DNA from: Clostridiales bacterium
Lineage (GTDB): Bacteria; Bacillota; Clostridia; Peptostreptococcales; Anaerovoracaceae
NCBI GenBank assembly: GCA_022763735.1
Contig: JALEQY010000105.1
Location: forward strand, 1 to 49,508
Length of the DNA: 49,508 nucleotides
Direction: 5' to 3'
Shown piece after piece: positions 45,876-49,508 of this stretch (its first letter is position 1; each line of letters begins with the position of its first letter). Under the pieces are notes generated by a model. That model had not been told where the DNA came from, did not search any database, and saw only the letters and a program-made list of their open reading frames with translations. A program made the position numbers and the translations under genes.

Positions 45876-46109
45876 ATGTCAAATTCAGAATTACTTAAGG
45901 CATTCAACAGAGCTTATTCACTGGGAAATACAATTCCGCAGGGACAGGACAGAGCTGTACTCGAAAAACTGACAAGACAGTTCGCAGAAACTAATAAAAT
46001 CAGCTATACCGAAGATGAACTGGAGGAAGTTATCGATTTCGCCATGAAGAATCTTCCTATGAATGAAAGAGCTAATCATACTTTCCCTGAAGGCAAAATG
46101 ATGAGATAA
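45876..46109 (+). CDS. Unrecognised 77-residue protein
   Basis: Begins MSNSELLKAFNRAYSLGNTI and ends NHTFPEGKMMR. GGAGG is eight bases before ATG at 45876; a longer frame from 45768 runs through the terminator and promoter and is rejected. It is soluble, helical by appearance, charged, and has no cysteine or signal peptide. I recognise no family. It is the only gene between a sigma-54 promoter and a hairpin, so it is expressed alone and presumably under the neighbouring activator. Confidence 0.7.
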   Translation: MSNSELLKAFNRAYSLGNTIPQGQDRAVLEKLTRQFAETNKISYTEDELEEVIDFAMKNLPMNERANHTFPEGKMMR

Positions 46110-46140
46110 CTTTATCCTTACTAAACGTTACTATATATCT

Positions 46141-46173
46141 GAACCCGGAGCATCAGACAATGCTGCCGGGTTC
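46141..46173. terminator. Hairpin between convergent genes
   Basis: GAACCCGG and CCGGGTTC outer arms with an inner AGCAT/ATGCT stem. T runs are poor on both sides, but it stands between the convergent 77-residue gene and the sigma-54 activator. Confidence 0.6.
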
Positions 46174-46191
46174 TGTGCGTTTGAAGGACTG

Positions 46192-48270
46192 TTACAGTCC
46201 GTATTTTGTTTTCTTGCGGGCCAGGGTTGCCTGGGGAAGGTCCAGAAGCTGTGCAGCTTTTCGGGTTGTACCTTCTTTCTGCAGAGCATAGGCGATGAGT
46301 TTCTTTTCCTGCTGTTCCATTACAGATCTGAAACTGAGGGACTCGTTCCTGCGGAATTCATTTTTGATGTTGAGGATAGTTTTATCATAAGTATCCGCAT
46401 TAAGAAGCTTATCTACCATATCTTCATCAATTATTGAATCCCGGCAGCTGATTATAAGCCGCTGGACAATGTTTTCAAGTTCTCTGACGTTGCCTGGCCA
46501 GTGATACTCACACATGAGTTCAAGCGCTGCCGGTGAAATCTCACGTGAAATTCCGTATTTCTTATTATAATTGTTCAGGAAAAACTGAGAAAGGCATATA
46601 ATGTCCTCTTTTCGCTCTCTGAGGGGTGGTACGGTGATCATGCATATGTTCAGCCTGTAATAGAGGTCTTCTCTGAATCTGCCGGATTCGACAAGCTCCT
46701 GCAAAGGGACATTGTTAGCGCAGATGACTCTCACATCAACGGTTTTCTGCTGTGTGCCGCCTACTCTGTAATAACGGTTCTCCTGAAGGACACGAAGCAG
46801 CTTGGACTGCATGCTCAGCGAGAGAGTTCCTATTTCGTCCAGGAATAGGGTCCCCTGATTGGCGAGCTCGAAGTATCCCTGTTTTCCCTGATTCTGCGCA
46901 CCTGTGAAGGCACCTTTCTCATATCCGAAAAACTCTGATTCCGCGAGGTTTTCCTGTATCGTTGCACAATTTATTTTAATACACGGTTTGGACTGTCGCG
47001 GAGAATTGTGGTGTATAATCTCAAGCACCTTTTCTTTACCTACACCGGTTTCCCCTTGTATGACGACATTGCAGTCATATCTGGCGATGTTGAGAGTCTC
47101 TTCGATCATTTCACGTGTCACAGGACTCTGAAAGACAAAATCGTTGATTTTCTCGGCAGTGTCCAGAGTTCTGGACTTAAGCTTGTTGGCATGGGTATGG
47201 TGTTCTTTTTTTATGCCGCGATAAATTTCATCCAGCTTGTCAAGTTTTGAAGCCAGTTTTTTCAGCAGCGACATGGTGAATTCCTGGTTCCCTTTCATAT
47301 ACTGGTCAAAATAGTTTGTCTTGACAGTTTTGCCCATGGTTTCGGCTACAAAAACTCCCTGGGAGTATTTACTTCTGATCGACGAGAAAAAAAGATTGCC
47401 GTTGTCTTTTACCAGCAGTACCGCCAGAGTTTCAGCTCCCCGGATATCCTCACTGACTATTACCAGGTCCTGATGGCTGTTATCGCTGGATTTGCGGCAG
47501 AGATAGTCATATGAGTCCATCGGGGCTGTATCGTCTACCAGATAGACATTGTGTATGTCAGGTGCCATAAGTTCTGCTATGACGTCGGCACTGATGTCAG
47601 GAAAAAGTGTTTCATCGATTATGACATTTATCTGTACATCGTCACCCATAACTTTTTTTATTGCTTCAGTGTAAATAAGGGGTGTGAAAAGGTCTCTGCT
47701 TAGAATTGTGACTTTGCGGGGTCTGATTTCTCCTGCCAGTTTATAGGTTTTGTAAAAGTTTCCGGCTTCGTCTATGGCTATCATGGTGTAGTTGAGTCTG
47801 ACGTCTGATTCCACACTGAAAAGGTGATCCGGCCTGAAGCAGATGCCGTAGCCTGAGGCGGTAAACTGACAGTTTTCGTAATCTATATCAGTGATGGCAT
47901 CTATATGAAGGGGCACTGCCATAAGAGCTGTGACACAGTATACCTTGTCCCCGGGTTTGTGGGGGCATTCTTTCCTGGCGTTTGCACCGATGGCTTCTAT
48001 GGTGCCCATCATGATGCCGCCGCTGCCGGTGTATGGATTGTGCAGCTTGCCTCGTTTGTCTATGATATCAAGTATTCTTGCTCTGACTTTGCTGTCATCG
48101 TAGCCGCAGCTTGTGCAGATCTGCTGGAAACTGTCCCATTCGACATGTATTCTGTCGATGGATATACGTATTTCATCAGGTGTGATTTTTCTGCTGTTGT
48201 CCAGTTTCCATGCTGTGACAGGTACAGTATTCTCAGGCTCTATAACGCGGTTTATCCCAAAATTGTTCAT
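46192..48270 (-). CDS. Sigma-54-dependent activator with a Kdd-like sensor domain
   Basis: A 692-residue regulator. Residues ~1-350 resemble L-erythro-3,5-diaminohexanoate dehydrogenase (Kdd, lysine fermentation): NRVIEPENTVPVTAWKLDN, RGKLHNPYTGSGGIMMG and PGDKVYCVTALMAVPL, and later GNLFFSSIRSKYSQGVFVAETMGK. The nucleotide-binding GxGGxxG of the enzyme is replaced by ILSRDLFTPLI (~189-199), so catalysis is unlikely. Residues ~378-610 are the AAA+ domain: GETGVGKE (406-413), GAFTGA (453-458) that contacts sigma-54, LFLDE and WPGNVREL. A Fis-type HTH ends the protein (RKAAQLLDLPQATLARK). I infer it senses a lysine-fermentation intermediate. GGAGG precedes the ATG. Confidence 0.85.
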   Translation of the reverse strand: MNNFGINRVIEPENTVPVTAWKLDNSRKITPDEIRISIDRIHVEWDSFQQICTSCGYDDSKVRARILDIIDKRGKLHNPYTGSGGIMMGTIEAIGANARKECPHKPGDKVYCVTALMAVPLHIDAITDIDYENCQFTASGYGICFRPDHLFSVESDVRLNYTMIAIDEAGNFYKTYKLAGEIRPRKVTILSRDLFTPLIYTEAIKKVMGDDVQINVIIDETLFPDISADVIAELMAPDIHNVYLVDDTAPMDSYDYLCRKSSDNSHQDLVIVSEDIRGAETLAVLLVKDNGNLFFSSIRSKYSQGVFVAETMGKTVKTNYFDQYMKGNQEFTMSLLKKLASKLDKLDEIYRGIKKEHHTHANKLKSRTLDTAEKINDFVFQSPVTREMIEETLNIARYDCNVVIQGETGVGKEKVLEIIHHNSPRQSKPCIKINCATIQENLAESEFFGYEKGAFTGAQNQGKQGYFELANQGTLFLDEIGTLSLSMQSKLLRVLQENRYYRVGGTQQKTVDVRVICANNVPLQELVESGRFREDLYYRLNICMITVPPLRERKEDIICLSQFFLNNYNKKYGISREISPAALELMCEYHWPGNVRELENIVQRLIISCRDSIIDEDMVDKLLNADTYDKTILNIKNEFRRNESLSFRSVMEQQEKKLIAYALQKEGTTRKAAQLLDLPQATLARKKTKYGL

Positions 48271-48277
48271 TAATGAA
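48266..48277. promoter_or_regulatory. Palindrome at the activator start codon (motif copy)
   Basis: TTCATTAATGAA is a perfect 12-bp palindrome that covers the start codon of the activator. The same core TTCATTWATGA occurs twice upstream of its promoter. Confidence 0.5.
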
Positions 48278-48312
48278 TTCCTCCGGAAAGAAAATAGTAT
48301 CTCTGTACTTCA

Positions 48313-48341
48313 AGTTTAAATCGTAACGGTATGGATGTCAA
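48313..48341 (-). promoter_or_regulatory. Promoter of the sigma-54 activator gene
   Basis: On the minus strand TTGACA (48336-48341), 17 bases and TAAACT (48313-48318). Two copies of the dyad motif stand just upstream of the -35, at about -51 and -82 from the expected start. Confidence 0.65.
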
Positions 48342-48349
48342 AGACTTTT

Positions 48350-48396
48350 GATTCATTTATGAGAAATATGAGTATTTTGTGATTCATTAATGAGTC
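48350..48396. repeat. Two copies of GATTCATTWATGAG, 31 bp apart
   Basis: GATTCATTTATGAG (48350-48363) and GATTCATTAATGAG (48381-48394) share 13 of 14 bases and begin 31 bp apart, almost exactly three helical turns. This places both on the same face of the DNA, upstream of the activator promoter. They are likely binding sites for the activator or another regulator. Confidence 0.65.
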
Positions 48397-48405
48397 TGAA
48401 CTGCA

Positions 48406-48438
48406 TGAAAAAACCGCTGCAGCAAATGCTGCAGCGGC
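48406..48438 (-). terminator. Terminator of the Ig-like protein gene
   Basis: Ten-base perfect arms CCGCTGCAGC and GCTGCAGCGG with loop AAAT; on the minus strand it is followed by six T residues. Confidence 0.93.
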
Positions 48439-48467
48439 TGACTATGTGCATGTTACAGATGCTGTTC

Positions 48468-49508
48468 TTATTTGACAGTCACCTTGACTTTGTAGTATTT
48501 ACCGTTCTGTGCATAAACATATACATAGCATGTTCCTGCCTTCTTGCCTGTGATAACACCCTTTGATGTTACAGTAGCAATCTGGGTATTTGAGGATTCG
48601 AATGCCAGACTTCTGTGTACCTTGGCTTTCTTTCCCTTAGGAAGAACTGTTGTAGCTTTAAGAGTGTAGGTCTTTCCTTTTGTTACGGATACTGATGTCT
48701 TGGCCGGCTTGACGGATGATGCGTTAGCATATGTCTTGCTGCCGCCTGTTACAACATGCAGAGTCTTCGCCTTGGAAAGTATCACTTTCTTGCCGTTAAC
48801 GTTCTTGTAAGCGAGTACAATGTATTTATAATATGTACCCTTTGACAGGCTCTTATGGGTGTATGTCACCTTGGAGCTGCCCTTGACAGTAGCAAGTTTC
48901 TTGAACTTGTACTTGGTTCCGCATTTGTTGCCGTATACGATGTAGCCGTCAGCTGTGGAAACACTGTTCCACTTGAGTGTTATGGAAGTGTTCTTGACGC
49001 TGCTTGTTCTCGCACTGAGTCTGGCGAATACAGCACCGGATATGTTTCCTTCCGCCTTGGCAATGTCCTTGGCAACAGTTGCTTCTGAAGGAGGTGTGGT
49101 AACTGTAACTGTGAGCTTGACAGTTTCGTTGGAAGCTGTAGTGATTGTCACAGTAGTTTTGCCTGCCTTCCTGCCTGTGATGGTTACTGATTTCTTGCTG
49201 CTGCTTAATGAAGCAGATGAATAAGTTGTATCTGCAGTTTTGCATCCTGTGATAACATCTGCAGAATACTTGGATGTGAGACTGACAGTAGCCTTGTCGC
49301 CTGCATATACAGATACAGATGTCTTGGTAAGTGATGCTTCAGCATCCAGCTTAGGAATCACCAGAGTCTTGCTGTCTGTGTAAGTTACACCGTTTTCATC
49401 AGTATATGATGCAGTATATATCTCTTTACCTTCTGTTGTGTAAGTTGCCTCCTCAATTACATGAGTGATATCGTCTGCCGGTATTGATACAGGCTTGATG
49501 TAGTCGCA
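48468..49508 (-). CDS. Ig-like/fibronectin-type surface protein, 5'-truncated
   Basis: The frame is open to the window edge, so only the C-terminal 346 residues are seen; a GTG at 49361 is internal. They comprise an Ig-like BIG2 domain (SVSVYAGDKATVSLTSKYS ... ITGRKAGKTTVTIT), a fibronectin-III-like domain (ITLKWNSVSTADGYIVYGN ... GTYYKYIVLAYKN) and a terminal BIG2 domain (IATVTSKGVITGKKAGTCYVYV). It is rich in Lys, Thr and Ser and has no LPxTG motif at the end. It probably belongs to a large secreted or wall-associated protein; function unknown. Confidence 0.8.
   Translation of the reverse strand, partial: CDYIKPVSIPADDITHVIEEATYTTEGKEIYTASYTDENGVTYTDSKTLVIPKLDAEASLTKTSVSVYAGDKATVSLTSKYSADVITGCKTADTTYSSASLSSSKKSVTITGRKAGKTTVTITTASNETVKLTVTVTTPPSEATVAKDIAKAEGNISGAVFARLSARTSSVKNTSITLKWNSVSTADGYIVYGNKCGTKYKFKKLATVKGSSKVTYTHKSLSKGTYYKYIVLAYKNVNGKKVILSKAKTLHVVTGGSKTYANASSVKPAKTSVSVTKGKTYTLKATTVLPKGKKAKVHRSLAFESSNTQIATVTSKGVITGKKAGTCYVYVYAQNGKYYKVKVTVK

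Noticed and set aside
46530-46545. TCACGTGAAAT inside the activator gene as a third parS
   Set aside because: Several mismatches in the outer arms; more likely coding sequence.

Overview
The window is the replication-origin region of a low-to-mid GC anaerobic Firmicute (class Clostridia). It carries the canonical Firmicute origin order rnpA-rpmH / dnaA-dnaN-recF-gyrB-gyrA on one side and yidC-jag-mnmE-mnmG-rsmG-noc-parA-parB on the other. It also holds a ferredoxin-dependent 2-oxoacid oxidoreductase, a tetrahydrofolate-linked histidine fermentation operon and a sigma-54 regulator whose sensor region resembles a lysine-fermentation enzyme. Together these suggest an amino-acid-fermenting anaerobe, perhaps near Anaerovoracaceae/Eubacteriales; the family placement is inference.

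Layout. 1-8700: a partial DUF2148 gene, a minus-strand lipid/thioesterase/lipoprotein cluster, a PAP2 phosphatase, then trpS, gyrA and gyrB read leftwards. 8700-12500: recF, dnaN, dnaA. The dnaA-dnaN gap holds a textbook origin unwinding element (two tandem DnaA boxes, a GC block and six TAG DnaA-trios), and a second DnaA-box cluster lies upstream of dnaA. 12700-22530: rpmH, rnpA, yidD, yidC, jag, mnmE, mnmG, rsmG, a Noc/ParB paralogue, parA, parB and a SprT-like protein, all read rightwards. Transcription therefore diverges from oriC. Two parS sites flank parA-parB; one is the centre of a perfect 40-bp palindrome.

22530-29900: hutH-hutU-hutI-fchA-ftcD plus a GntR regulator, a full route from histidine to glutamate, ammonia and methenyl-THF. 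30000-34020: an XRE-Uma2 fusion and a four-subunit 2-oxoacid:ferredoxin oxidoreductase whose promoter carries two GntR-like operators. 34100-41750: a SulP transporter, a DUF4430 lipoprotein, alr, purA, purB, a DMT transporter and a small NrdD-related protein. 41983-49508: a tRNA-Arg, an unrecognised HTH regulator, an unusual acyl-adenylating enzyme, a 77-residue orphan protein, a sigma-54 activator and the end of an Ig-like surface protein.

The most unusual part is 45600-48400. A sigma-54 activator has an N-terminal region that looks like a whole 3,5-diaminohexanoate dehydrogenase (Kdd, lysine fermentation) without the nucleotide-binding glycine motif. The neighbouring 77-residue gene has a correctly spaced -24/-12 promoter. 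A shared 16-bp dyad motif occurs upstream of both genes. This looks like a self-contained circuit in which a retired metabolic enzyme acts as the sensor.
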